A DNA stretch of 64,000 nt from Istiophorus platypterus. Its lineage: Eukaryota > Chordata > Actinopteri > Istiophoriformes > Istiophoridae. Below are positions 37,424-51,500 of this stretch, piece by piece (position 1 is the first letter of the stretch; each line of letters starts with the position of its first letter). The notes beneath the pieces are model-generated. The model saw only the letters and a list, made by a program, of their open reading frames with translations. It did not search any database and was not told the origin of the DNA. The position numbers and the translations under genes are program-made. The stretch is from the NCBI GenBank assembly GCA_016859345.1, contig CM029119.1:7477912-7541911 (forward strand), read 5' to 3'.

Positions 37424-39430
37424 AAATGTAGGACAAATATTTGTGAAGACATATAAAATTGACACTTTCAAGCACCTCAATTAATTATAAATATAATTCC
37501 TGTTCCAAATGTAAATTTAAATTTTCATGTCTGAAAATTAAAAAAAAAAAAAAGGATATTCACAGGTATTCTAACCAGACCAAAGACAAAATGCTCCTCT
37601 ATGTGGCTTGTCTACAGTAATCCAAGAGTGTTTTATTTGATCCCAGTTAAAACAATGAACCTATCTGTATTTTAGAAGCAAGTTTTATAAAAGAAACTTG
37701 CATGTGATCAAGCATTTCTCAAAAAACAGAGGACCAAATCTGACTTTATATTCTGAAGAAATAAAGCATGGTGCTGATCCAGTACCTTTGAGTGGGAGAG
37801 TGATTTTCTGGAAACAGTGAGTGTGTTTTGCAACTGTAAATAGGAGAAACGGTGCATTTTGTGGTTTAAAGTTGAAAAAAACAATTGCTCAGATTCCCAG
37901 CCTTTCTTCCCTCCTTTTAGGAAAGTTATCCGTATAGTAAAACACCATCTGAACCCCAGATTTACAGTATAAACAGGAATCTTTCTGTTATTTCCTCAAT
38001 GTACATTGTCATTAATAAACTGGACTGTTTTGCAGTGAGATGATAAGCAGTTTTCACGTATATCTTTTTCTACTCCTCAGTTTAGATACAAAACCAGAGT
38101 TTACAAACAGACAAATCTGGATGAAAAGGCCCTCACAAAGCTCAGTACAAAGGTATCTCTTCTCTTTTCTATTTACATCACTGCTGTGCACTGTTCATTT
38201 TCATTCACTGACATCATTTTCCTTCCTCTTCTACCCCTCCCAGGCCAGTCTGAAGAAGTTTCTGGATTACATTCAGACTGCAACTATAGAGAAAATGGCA
38301 AAGGTCCTTGATAAAGGTCTTGATCCAAATTTTCATGACCCTGACAGTGGAGGTGAGTTTGTCACATGCTTGTTTGTGCAACCTGATTGATGAATGATGA
38401 TTTCGAATACTGTAAGAAAATCTGAAACGTGAATTTTCACCTTCATACCGGCTATCCTCCCTGACCCCAAATCACCTCTGTGGGTCAGAGACCCCGCTGT
38501 CTGTGGCTGTGCAGTCTGGCCTGCCGGTGGAGGGCATCAGGGTGCTGGTTCAGGGCGGCGCTCATTTGGACTTCAGAGGCAGAGACGGCTTGACAGCAAT
38601 GCACAAAGCTGTTAGGGTGCACAATCATGCTGGGCTGCTGGTAAGGACTTAATTAAAGTCACAAGTTCACAGACAGCAATCATAGGATAGGTGATGTGGA
38701 CAAAAGAAATTGAATGATCATTATAAGAGTTTATAGGATTTTTGTGCAAAGTCACATAAAAATTTTATATAAAAAGTTTTAATTGTTGAAGTAAATTAGC
38801 GCCCATTGAACTGTAAGGTGATTTGAAGCATTTTGACAGTACCTTAAATACTGTAGACAGAACACACTTGGTTAGTTTCAAGTTGTTTGCTTTCAAAGCC
38901 CCTTTTACAGTTGCTTTCCTTTACCGGGATATGTTGGGTCATTTTTCTAATGCTCCTGCAGCTTCAACACACAGTATAACTCCATATGGCTGTGTTACCT
39001 ATATATTAATGTTCATATATTGAATATTTCCTTTTTAATCATTGATTTTGCAATGAAAATATTTATAACTTACTATCTATCAATAAAACTTTGTGACCAT
39101 CATCACAACCAGAATAAGGCCCAGCCCATTCTCTTTTTCTTTCTTTCTTTTCTTTGTCCCTTCTACCAGGCTCTCTTGTCCCTTGGAGCATCTCCAGACT
39201 ACAAAGACCGCTGTGGCCTGACCCCGCTGTACCACACTGTACTGACAGGGGGTGACACCTCATGCTGCGAGACCTTACTATACTATAGGGCGAGGCTGGG
39301 GACAAGGGATGAGAATGGGTGGGACGAGTCTCATCAGGTAACAATGGACAGTTTATATTGAACTTATCTATCTATCTATCTGTCTATCTATCCGTCTATC
39401 TATCTATCTATCTGTCTTTCTATCTATCAT

Positions 39431-39503
<73 letters not shown>

Positions 39504-41622
39504 ATATCTGTCTATCTATCTATCTATTGATTCCTCTATGGTTTCTTGGTTTCCTTTTATATTGTCATGTTAAGCATCTCTGGTCTTTGTCTCTCTTCAT
39601 ATACACTTAAGCAATGCACCAACATTTCTCCGTCTTATCTCTGTGGTTGATATCATATACCATTGTCCTCAGTCTCACTAAGCATTTTCTCACACCCCTC
39701 TCCCTCGGCCTTCCTCACTCGTCTCTCCATTCTCTCTGCTTCCTCCCTTCCTTCTCTCTTTCCATAGCACAGGGATGAAGAGGAGTTTGGAATGGAAGAA
39801 ATACATAAGGTACCCTTCATCCCACCATCTCTCCATCCATATCAGCCTTTCAGAGGCAAAGGCACTGAGAATCATGATTAAAAAAAAGAAGGATGTAGAT
39901 ACACTGAGGTTTCCTTAAACCTGTTCAAATCTGACTCATCTTGAGCTGAGTCCAGATCAGAAAGAGTATTGGATATTATCTCTTTCTTACTGTAGATATG
40001 GGTGCATTGCCTACATTATGTCTCTGTGACATTCTGGTAAGTTTGCGTTTGTGCTGCTAGCCGGTTGTCATGGTATTTTATTTTGGTTTCGCTCTGTGCT
40101 CTGTGTTTTCTTTCTTCTTTCTTTCTACTTCGTACGTATCTTGTGATATTTTAGTCCCTGCAGTAAAATATGAGGAAACCTCTTAGACTGCTGAAGGCTC
40201 ATTTCTGTTCTTTTTAGGGGGGTTTTGTTTTCTTTCTTTTCCACCATGGTGCAATGTAATTGGCTCTGCTCTGTTTTTCTTTAAGAGTAATTATGGATCT
40301 AAATGTAGATATAAGACACATTATCCCTTTCTTTCTCTTTTTTATTTCTTTTGTAATATATTTCTTTTTCTCCTATATAAAAGAACCATCTTCACCTTAA
40401 CTTGCCTCTTTCTATACTTTATAATACTTATAATTTGTGAATATTTCTATCACACTCTTGACATTAAAAGGCTTGCCAGAATGGCTATGCCCAGCACTTG
40501 GAACATCTGCTATTTTATGGGGCAGACAACACTTCTCAAAACGCCTCAGGGAACACTGCACTTCACATTTCTGCCCTGTACAATAAGGCAAGTATGGGGA
40601 CAGATCCCTTATATTAAATTGTTTTCACCATAATTATTACTGCCTGTTTTTATAAAAGTGTTAACCAATTTCTTTCTCTCTCTAAATGATCAGGAAAGCT
40701 GTGTCCGTGTTCTTCTGTACAGGGGAGCAGATAAGGAGGCAAAGAACAAACATGGTCAGACCCCTTTTCAGGTAAATGGTTTAACTACTATGTTGTTGAC
40801 GTTGTTGTCGTTGAGAAATATATTTTGTAGTTTTTATCATGTTTGCAAAGTGAAAGTGTATTTCTAGGGTGGCTTTGACCAACAGCTTTGTCACAAAGAA
40901 AGAAAGAAAGAATGGAGAAAAGGAGGCAACAGAATAAAACAAGAAAAAGCAAATGTTTAAAAGATTTAGAACAACTGTATTACTTTTTTTTTCTATGTTT
41001 GCAGCTGGCTGTAATGGCTGGTCACTTTGAACTTGGGGAAATCATCAAAAACCACAAAGATTCTGACGTAGGTAAGCTTTCATGCCAAACCTTTTCTTCT
41101 GGCAGGGCTATTAAATATTAAATCAGTTTGCCAACATCTGCCTTTTTGTACCTTCCTAAATCTGCCGTGTAGCTGTCCTTAAAATTTCCTTTCTTTTTCC
41201 CTCACAATGTCACTGTTTTCTCCCCCCGTTTCACCCTGTCACATCGAACCCAACCCCACTCCTCACTTCTTGCTCCTCACCTCTGAACCTTTGCTGTCGA
41301 CCTCACGCCTCACGCATCCATCTTCAGTGCCCTTTTTAGAATCACCAAAGTATGTTCCCAAGCGAAAGGAGAGTGCCCATACACTGCCTCTCCCCTCTCT
41401 TCACTCCTACCCCCTACTGCGTGCTAACAGTGATAATACCATGACCCAGTCAGACCCTCTGATCCTGCCCAACAAGGCTGCAACCAATCCCAACCCAGGA
41501 CAGGTACTGATGACCATTAGGTGGACTAACTGATCTCTGTGCTATTAGATTTGATTAGTGATGTTGCATTGTTTACAGTAAAGACAGTTAGTTACCAGAT
41601 CAGCTTTGACAGTCAGTCTTTT

Positions 41623-41691
<69 letters not shown>

Positions 41692-42448
41692 CTTATTTCT
41701 ATGGGAATTGGTGTGCTTCTGCAGGGCCAGCGCAGGGCCTCCATAGGCTTGAGAAGCTCCAGCAGCCCCAGAACTCGTACTCGCTCCCCATCCAGAGGGA
41801 GAGGAGGCCAAAGTGACACAGAAGAGAGGCACCGGCAGCCACGAGGCAGACAGGGGTAAGGAGCCAGTGCAGGGAAAATGTACTGTATAAATAAAGAGAG
41901 GCCAACGGTGCTTTCTTATTGTAATCAGGTCCATTAAGGCCGTCCGCTGACTGTGAATCACTAATCTCCAGTTACCATCAGCTGCGTGCAGGGAAGTTAC
42001 TATTTGTGTCTCAGTTGCATACTGTGCACTATTTATAACTGCAACAATGTCACGTATTTAAGGTGTGGTATGGGTGGACATTGTTGTCTTTGCAAGGCAA
42101 CGGAAATAGAGAAGTTATTCACAGCCTGAAAATTTTTAATAAGGTCAGATAGTGGAGCAGCAGTTCAACGACAACAACTTGGACATAAACAGGACAAGAG
42201 TCTGCAGCCTCATTTGTAGCTCTGACTGTGTTAGATTTGTTAGGACTCTTTACCTAGGCACTGAAATCTAGTCTCTTGAGTAGATACGGACTTGCAGCAT
42301 GAATTCTTACTGTTGGTATAACTAATTAGTATGACTCAACTGCCGACTGTCTCTGATGAAGCCTGACAAGCGAGATGACATGTCACTTTGTCTCACTTGT
42401 TTTTACACAGTGTGCAACACATTCTTATCTCACAGCTCTGTAAGAGAT

Positions 42449-42489
<41 letters not shown>

Positions 42490-44181
42490 TCCTCCTTCTG
42501 TTGTGCGACTTCAACGGGCAGTGGGGGAGGTCAGATGAAGCGTATGTACAGTGCAGTGCCAGGGCGGGTGTATGTGGCCACTCGTGCCCACTCTGCCAGT
42601 GGAGAGAGAGAGCTCTCACTCAACAAGGGGGACAAAGTTAAAGGTGAGACAGACACAAAAATAACAAATGGTGAACTCGGGCTTTTGAAAAGCACAAGAT
42701 TTAAACACTGTTATGAAAGACTAACGAATAGCAGGGGAATCCGGTCGCTGTTCAATTGTGCTTTTTGTCAGATAATCACCTAAAATGCTCTCTACTCCAG
42801 ATAATTTGCTGTAACATTGAGAGAGTTTCAGTGCTGCTGCAATGCAGTTTGAGCAAGAAGCAAGGAAGAGACATACATGAGGGAAAGGGGTTGTAAACAA
42901 GTAAAATTAGAAGCACCAGCAAACACATCCTGTCATAACAAAGCAATACATGTTCCAAGCAACTCTCAGTGGATGGTACAATGTTATTATAAAACAGGTA
43001 ACTCAAGGTAAATAAAGAAATTTGAAGGAATGATATATATATATGTATATATAACAGTGTAAGAGTATGTCACATTGGTTTAATACCCAAACTATACTCT
43101 ATCGATCTATCTGTCTATCTCTGTTTATCTGGCTATCTATCTGTCTCAGTGTTAAGTGTAGGAGAGGGCGGATACTGGGAGGGAACAGTGAAAGGTCGCA
43201 CCGGCTGGTTTCCTTCAGACTGTGTGGAAGAAGTGGCAGCTCCCAATAAAGACAATCGATCAGGTAAGACAAAACTAGTGGGAGCTTTACCTCGCTATTA
43301 CATTACAATTATGTTTTTGAAACAAGTCTTTTGGCTGATTGGAATCTTTTTTTCTCTTCTTTTTTTTTTCTCTTTCTTTATGCATTAATTGAAAGAAAAA
43401 ATTTAATTTATGTTTTTTGAGATTTCAATCATAGAAAAATAGAACACACAGATTGGAGAACACACATGTGGGAAAATGGGTTACATACTCCCTCGGGTTG
43501 GCATTGTCCTCTAGTTCACTATAACACCAAGCACATGTCATGCTCATGTTTACTCAGGCCCTTTTTTGCAGCAGCATGTGGCATGTATAAAGCACAACCC
43601 TAAGCTTTTCTTATATATTCACAGCTGCACTGTTTACGCAACAAACCATACATCATGTTGAAGACACAAAAAAACGTTCATTAGAGCCTCATGCTGAAAG
43701 CACAACAGAAGGTGCCATGATGGAACTGAAAGTTTAAATTAAGCATTTGTTTGGCCTGCATGTTCCCTGCAGAGACACGCAGTGAAAAAGCCAAGAGGAA
43801 GCTTTTCCGTAACGTCACTGTCGGAGCTTACGATGGCACTGATGGCCCTAGGTAAGTAAAGCTATGAACCTTACAAACTGTGATCAGCCAAAAGACTTGT
43901 AAGTGTCAGTAAGTAAGATGCAGCAGAAACAGGAATTTATCTTTATCAGCTTCAAACCCTGAAAGTCACATAAGTTTATAATAATAATAGACTATAATAA
44001 AACTAGAATAAACCTCATTGGCTAAAGCCCCTGATGTAGTTCTAGCCCATGGTTCTCTTATGAGTGTGGGCAGCAACTGAACTTTCTGTTCTCTGGTTTA
44101 TTACTGTAGGGTAAGACTGTGAGGCCAGTCAAGGCGATTGAAATAGTTGACACACTGTTGTTTTGTGAGCAAAAGGAGGTT

Positions 44182-44266
<85 letters not shown>

Positions 44267-45348
44267 TCGTTCGCTCGCCTGTTTCTCCTGTTGTGCTCTC
44301 ATGTCTTCCTGCATGCGGGTGTTCTGCTGATCCCGACCAGCGGTTGTTCTCTATTGTATTGCTGGGTGAACACGTCAGTGCTTAAAGCACAAAGAGCAGC
44401 CATGTCATTTTCTGCCCCTTTTGGCTCCACCAGACAAACGTACTTGTCTCTTTGACACCTCGATCCATGTGCCTCCCTGTCCTCTCTTGTTGCTAGTTTA
44501 CACTGAACCCAATAATGCTTAAATGCAAGACAGGGGTGGGTTTCCTCTCATCCTCCGTGACATCCGTCTGAAGCTGCAGTCCAACCCTGGCCAACGACAG
44601 TTGTGTATTGTGAAGCTGTGCATGTTTTTTTGATTGTTAGTCTGCATGCAAATATGCCTGCATCTCTTTGCGTGTACATACACCATCCTGCTGATGAATC
44701 ATGAGGAGGCTGAAACACCAGGCGTTGGTTTGATCCCTGGGCAAGTGAGAAGGACTTTCCGGTTGCCACCCCAGGGTTTTACCGCCTCTTGCACATTGTA
44801 GCCGAAATTATCCTTGTGCTGAGCAGCTCTCGGTGTCATTCAAAAAAGGTATTCGCTTTATTGCAGCTGTGCTTGCGTTCTAAATGGAAATAGCAGCCAC
44901 TGGGGTTATATTACCTGTGTTAAGTTGGTTAAGCGTAATTGCAGTACCGTGGTGAAGTGGTGCTCAATTAAGAGCAAGGTGATCCGGAGCATGTTCCCCC
45001 ACTGCAGCCAGGCGTTTGGGATAATGTCAATTACTTTTTCAGAGAGAAATAGAGAGCAGAAGAGTGTTTGTCAGCCTGTATGGTGATGACAGCTCCGCTT
45101 TAGAGGAGAGGAGGGAGTGAGATGAAAGTTGGCAAATGTGTATGTGTATGTGTGAGTAAATCCAGGGTGGGAATCAGCTGTTAGTATATCTGTGATACAC
45201 TAGTCGGTGGATGAGCAAACGCAATCACTGTCTCTCTCTCAGTCGCCTTACATTTATACCCATCCCCCGCATCCCCACCATGCAAATTCAGCCCTCCGTC
45301 TCCCCTGTTTTTCAGCCAAACCCTCCTCCTGCCTTCCACCGGCACACA

Positions 45349-45406
<58 letters not shown>

Positions 45407-45506
45407 ATACACACTCTCCTTGTTGTGATAATCGTGTCCTCTTCTTCTCCCCCTGCCTTTCGTTCACATTGTCTTTCTCCAGTCTGAAGTATGTTAGGTG
45501 CAGAGC

Positions 45507-45559
<53 letters not shown>

Positions 45560-48500
45560 CCTCTCCTCTCTCGTTCCCCTCCTCTCTCGCTCTCTCTCCA
45601 CCACTCTCGCGGCTCTCTTCGGCTGAGCTCTCGCTGGAAGACCGGGGGGAGGAGGGAGGGGGGAGGAGGAGGGAGGAGGAGGAGGAGGAGGAGGTGGTGG
45701 TGGAGAGCGTGCAAGATAGAGGAGGGGGGGACATGGCGATGGGGGGATGCGGAGAGAGAGATTTCTCTCTCTCCCTCTCTTCTTCGTGGCCGTCACTGGG
45801 CCCCAGAAACAGGAGCGTGTGGTTCATTTACAGGTAGCGGCTGTTTCCTCATTCATTGGCTGGCTATGGATGTGAGGAGAGGACAATGGAAAGAGGGGAG
45901 AGGTAGATGATGCTATTGAGAGGCCGTGCCTTTTCAAAGACAGACTAATAAGCTATGTATTCTGTGTGCGCGTGTGTGTCTCTGAGTGTATGTGTGTGTG
46001 TGTGTGTTTGTGTGTATATATGTGCGTGTGTATACATATGTGCGTGTGTCTTAAAACCGTATCTTTCTTATGCATGTGAAAATCTGTGGGACGGAAGTGG
46101 ATATTGAATGGAGACTCTGCAGCATGTTTATTTCTGTGTCTACCTCCCGTGTGTCTCTGAACGCGTGTGTGTTAGTGCTTGAAAGGGAGCACATATTGAT
46201 GCATTTCAGTCAGACAGTGTGGGTGTATTTCATTCTCTTTGAGTCATGATTTCTTTAAACAGATATTTTCATTCACCAGTACTTCCCATTTATCCCTAGT
46301 CCTTCAAAAATGCTATTGTCACATCCCATATTTTTATGTATCCCTTTGTATCATTAAAAATCTGTGGTATTTTGACTGCACAGAAGGATGAACGTGAATA
46401 AGTCATTAAGTGGCCACAGTGTGGTTTGTCAGTTCCTTTCAAGCTCTAATTTCAGATACCAGCCATTTCTGTGCATGTCTGTGTGTTTGCATGCATTTGC
46501 GCTTATGAGCATGAGACTATATGCACCGATAAATCATATGTGGTTTTCACATACGAGTGCATACGTCATGGTGCTTGATTGCTGTGGAGCATCTCTCCTG
46601 TACATGTATCTATTTATATGTATGTTCATCCATCTCTCCATGTACAGTGTGTGTCACTAACATCTATCACTTGTGGTGTGTGGGTATTATCCCCATTATC
46701 TGCATGTGCAGTCACCAGGTAGAAGGTTAAAAAGCTGCCTTTTTTCTCAGTAATTGTGGATAGAAAAGAGGATGACTCAGGAGGGCACACAATAACTCTG
46801 GTCTCTAGTAGGCTTGCAGCTCCATTGCAGCCAGTTCAGAGAGAGTGTGTCCTCATAGCGAACAGAGATTAACTAGGGACGTCTGCGATTTTTACGGCTC
46901 TAATTGGCTAGGCCACATTGATCAATATGTTGACAGATGAGCTGAATGGTTTTAATGTATGCAAAGTAAACCAGGTGTTTTACTGAAAGCCGGCAACACA
47001 ACTTAGAATCACCTGAAGGACCAACACTGGCCATGTTTCCCCCCTCGTAGAAGTGGATGGATGAAGAGCCCAATGGATCCGTCCACCCACACCATGTTAC
47101 TTTGATCCACGGAAAGGGAAACCATGATCAAGGACAGGGTGAGAGTAAAGGAATGAGGTGTGAGGAGCAGATGGCTGGAAGGCGGCTATGCGTTGGCGAA
47201 ACAGTAACATTGATGGATAACACACAAGGGATGGACCTCAGTAGGGGAAAGTAGTGATCGTCTGTTCAGTGCTAAAGTTACGTTGCTTGGTGTCGAAGTC
47301 TGGATCCTCGGGGCCTGTAGGCCATCACTCAGGACTCTGTTGTACCTCTGTGACTCCACAGACAAACTTTTTTTTATTGAATAACGGATTAAATACACAA
47401 GAACTCGCTGTGTCTGTACTGTGAGAGGCAGTGTGGAAAACAATATTATACTGTTATTGTAATTACAGCATCTGTATACACAGTGGTGTAGGTTTGGTTT
47501 CAGAGGTGGCAGAGGGACAATGAAGTTGGAGTGATGGGGTTCTCTGCCAGACAAAAAAAAAAATCAAATCTGCTGCCTGAAACCTAAAAGTAAAACAAAA
47601 TGATGGCATTTTCAAACGCTGCATAGATTGTTCTGTAATACTTACATGATGGAGTTACCCTCACAAGAGCCTGGCTGCAGAACTTTATTGCCAAGCAGTC
47701 AATAAAATGGTTGTGACTAGGTTTAGGTTATAGATTGTTAAGGTTCAATTTATTGCCAAGGTTTGGGTTTTGGGTCTGCTGATTCAAGCAGAGGCAGCAG
47801 AATTCATGTGCAGCTAGAGAGTAAGTGGTGGCCGACATATTTAGATTCCATCTATATTTTCTACTTCCAATGAAGATCCTGGTGGGATTGTAAACACAAT
47901 TTCACCCAAACTCCCCTTTTAAAAGAGGGAGGGATGAAAAAAAGACATTCCCATTGGGAATTATGTCCTTGAGTATACCCACCATTTTCACTGCACTGTT
48001 CAAGCTGTCCCCATAAATATAGGCGATTTTTTTCGATTAGGCCGCTCAATCTGTTCACTCACTGGGAAATCATATCCTTTGATTTGATTTCAGCTGGAGA
48101 GTCAATTTGAGTTAACGTTGAGGAGAACAAAGGAACACAGAAATGAGATGCCTAGGAAAGAAACATCTGGATATCCTCTTACATCATGTAGCTCTGCTCA
48201 ACCTCCTTGCTCGCAAACAGAACCAGGATGAACTAACGTTGCTAGAAAGTCAAGTCCGGAAACTAGTCATGAGACGCAGCTGTGTGTGGAATCCATTGAA
48301 AAAACCCTATTCTAGAGGAAGCGTTGTAAAGCAGCTTGGCCAAAAGTCCCAGACATGGTAATAGAATAATGAAGGAGGTGGCTGGGCCAGCCGATACACT
48401 ACTCCTACCATCTCATAATAAGATTGCATCACAAACGTCTGTGATAGCTGTTTCTGCCCTCTCAGGCTGTAGTGTTGAGCAAGAGGAGCTGTGTGTGGAG

Positions 48501-51500
48501 GGAGATTAGAGGCCTGTCCGACTTCTTCTCGTACATAATTTGAAGTGTCATGTATGACCGGTAGTGGTGCACTGGAGTTGGTAAGCAGTATCCTTGCAAA
48601 AGCTGCCAGAGGCGGTGAAAGCTAATGCAGCGATTTAGGTGCATTTGGAAGTTTCCATTATCAGTGAAGTGTATGTGCACATTTTTCTAATGTACTGTTC
48701 CCCCCGGCCCAGTGCTTGTCAGGTCTAGCTGGATTAGTCTATAGCATGGACTGTCATCTCATGTACACTTCCTCCCATTGTGACACTAACTGTATCCCTG
48801 CCATCAACCCCTTTGTGCACCGGCGCTTTTTGTATGACATTCTCAAGCCAACCTATCTTTTGCTGCAGTGTGATTTCATAATGTGATGCAGTATAGCTGT
48901 TTTCCACATTCAGAAAATGCTTTATTTGCATGACAATGACACTTTTCTGGTCTATAGAAGTCATACAGCTCTGTTCCTCTCCAATTCTCTCTCTTTCACT
49001 CCCTTTTCTCTCCATCACCATTTCCCCTTCTCTTCTCCTCCCTCTTTACTCCCTCTAAGTGACTACATCATTAAGGAGAAGACAGTGCTCCTACAGAAGA
49101 AAGACAATGAGGGCTTCGGCTTTGTGCTTAGGGGAGCCAAAGGTGAGCCTCTTCTCCAAAATTCACAACACATTCCTCTGTCTTTATAGATTTCTCGGTC
49201 TCATATGCATCGTTTCTCTCTACCTAACACTTCCTATCCCTCCCTCATCTTCAAGCCTATGTTCTTGGTATCTGTGTCCACTCATGCTCATCCTTTTTGT
49301 CTTATCCTCCTCAGCTCAGACTCCCATAGAGGAGTTCACACCAACGCCAGCGTTCCCTGCGCTGCAGTATCTGGAGTCTGTCGATGAGGGGGGTGTGGCG
49401 TGGAGGGCCGGCCTGAGGATGGGGGATTTCCTCATCGAGGTAAGGAAAACATGCATTTTGGACAAACTCGTCCAAACTAAACCCAACACTGCATTTAATC
49501 TGAGTTTCTGGGTTTTAGTTACACCAGGCTTTATCCAGAAGCTACATTTGGATGAAACATTTAAAAAAAATTACCCTCACTGATGAACCTAGCATTTCTG
49601 GTTAATTGTTATTGTTTGGTGGTGTATATTTTTCAGTTCCACCTTGTGAAATAACTTATTTCCTCTTATAATTCACAAGCCACACAGGGAGAAGTCCTCG
49701 GTAAAACAAAAGCTAGGATACACATTTTACCACTGACAGAACTGATGAATAATAATGCAACAAGCACAACAAGCTACATAATGCACAGTATCCCATTTTG
49801 AGTGAGACTCAGTACACTTTTTATACTTTTAAAATTTTAAAGAATCATATCACTGGTGTGTTCTCCACTGTTGCAAGCAGAATGCAACAAGTGCAGCCAT
49901 TTTCCTTTAAGACAGCCAAAGGTCTCTCTTGAAAATGAAGGAAGACATAGATCAGGCAGGCTGAAGAGAAAGGCAACATTTTGTTTCAGCTTCTAGGATG
50001 CAATGAACCAAACATCACAGATCAATGATAATGAGGATGGACAACAAAAACATTGTACAATACAAAAGCCATATAGTAAATAGGCCAAGTGCTTTACATT
50101 GCCTTATAGTGTGTAATTTAGAGTTAGTGAGGAACTGTTGTACAGGCGATTGCTGCTCCTCATTCACAAAGCACCAGCAGTTCAGGCAGCAACTTCCTTG
50201 CCATTTTATACCTTTAAAAGTCCCTGCATGTTGCCCTGAAAACTTATTTCTAAAAACGGTGATTTTTAATAACTCTGACACACACAACTACTTGGTATTC
50301 AACCTGATATGACTCACTTATGTAGGTGCCCAAGCCTTTATAATTGCGACTGTGTTCACCGCCTGAATTGCTGGTGCACTCGTCCAAAACACTGTAAAAT
50401 TATGTGTTTTTAAAGCTAAGTCTTTAAAAAAAACCAACAGATGCCAAATAGAGAACAGCTACATCATCAAGGTGAACCAACGGTCACAAGTAGACCCTCA
50501 ATGACTCAGTACTATAAGGTGTCCCTGTTTTTGTGTCCATCCCCATGCAAAAAGAGTTTCATTAAAAATGGAAATTAATGCAATACATCGGCTCTCTCTG
50601 CATTCAGCCCTTGTGTCTTTGCATCTGTCAGGTGAACGGCCAGAATGTGGTGAAGGTTGGCCACCGGCAGGTGGTCAACATGATCCGGCAGGGCGGCAAC
50701 AGTCTCATGGTGAAAGTCGTGATGGTTGCTCGAAACCCCGAACTGGAGGACACTGCTCGGAAGAGGGGTAAGAGTCAAAATGTCCTCATATGTTGTTTTC
50801 AGCCTATGTTTATGATTTGACTATTAAGCCCATTGCATGTTTACTTAATCCTAAAAGCCCTTTGCAATTTGGTTGTCTTTGGTGGCTGCATGTTTATACA
50901 AGAATACTAAACATTAAGTCTGCATTTGGCTGGCTTCCCTCGGTAGCCCCGCAGCAGACTAAAAGGCTGACTCCTCCTGCCATTGCCCTGCGTTCCAAGT
51001 CAATGACATCAGAGCTGGAAGACATGGGTAAGATGAGAGAGAGGACTAAAGACGGAAAGCAAAGAATATAAAGGAGGAGAGGCAAGGAAAGAACATTTTA
51101 AAAAGAAATGAAATTTATGTCCCCCAAAATTTTGCGTTGGGGGTGGGGTGGGGTGTGGGCGGTGGTGTCATACTGATAAAGCTTCTTTTTGGTGGGTCAG
51201 CAACTTCTCTGCAGGATGATGCTACAGTACTATGGCACTATTAGGGAAACACAGCATTAAATATTTACAGAGTTTATGCAGAAAGTCAAGAAACAGTACG
51301 ATTTTGTTCATTAGCAATAGTTTGATGGGGAGGATTAATTTCTACTTTTGATATCACCAGTGAAGAGGAAAGGTGATAATTAAGCACTGAAGTTAAGAGA
51401 CATAAAAGCAATTGCATGTTGTGAAATGTGCTTGTCTCAGTGCAATCAGTTACAAACTGCCCCCTGTGTTTTTTTTTCCCTCTGAACCAAATGTGCTGCG

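Larger units (their letters stand above)
32029..38152 (+). other. shank1: shank1 SPN (ubiquitin-like/FERM-type) N-terminal domain
   Basis: Three exons (end of 31575-32069, 35801-36004, 38081-38152) encode FRIGIPDIKQT, then RCLQFDQDCTVWSAKQQIIC, LNYGLFQPA-type AYNYGLFQPAGDG, FLEEERALREYSQSFEKGVP and FRYKTRVYKQTNLDEKAL. In mammals this domain binds Rap/Ras GTPases and folds onto the ankyrin repeats. The three exons join in phase 0. Confidence 0.85.
38244..41071 (+). other. shank1: shank1 ankyrin-repeat region
   Basis: Exons 38244-38352, 38489-38640, 39170-39337, 40471-40587, 40694-40771 and 41005-41071 encode six to seven ankyrin repeats. Recognisable units are KGLDPNFHDPDSGETPL, GGAHLDFRGRDGLTAMHKAV, LGASPDYKDRCGLTPLYHTV, YGADNTSQNASGNTALHISA and RGADKEAKNKHGQTPFQLAV. 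In the family these bind sharpin and alpha-fodrin. A 42-nt microexon can be added between 39337 and 40471, and the intron after 40587 has a GC donor. Confidence 0.9.

Noticed and set aside
45181..45910. Overlapping long open frames on both strands (up to 208 codons)
   Set aside because: They are translations of CT/GA, CA and GGA simple repeats. Only the short ATG-45733 segment has a matched splice phase and Shank2-like leader.
48143..48361. 72-codon plus-strand frame in the long shank1 intron
   Set aside because: No recognised family and no phase-compatible splice pair with neighbouring exons could be supported.
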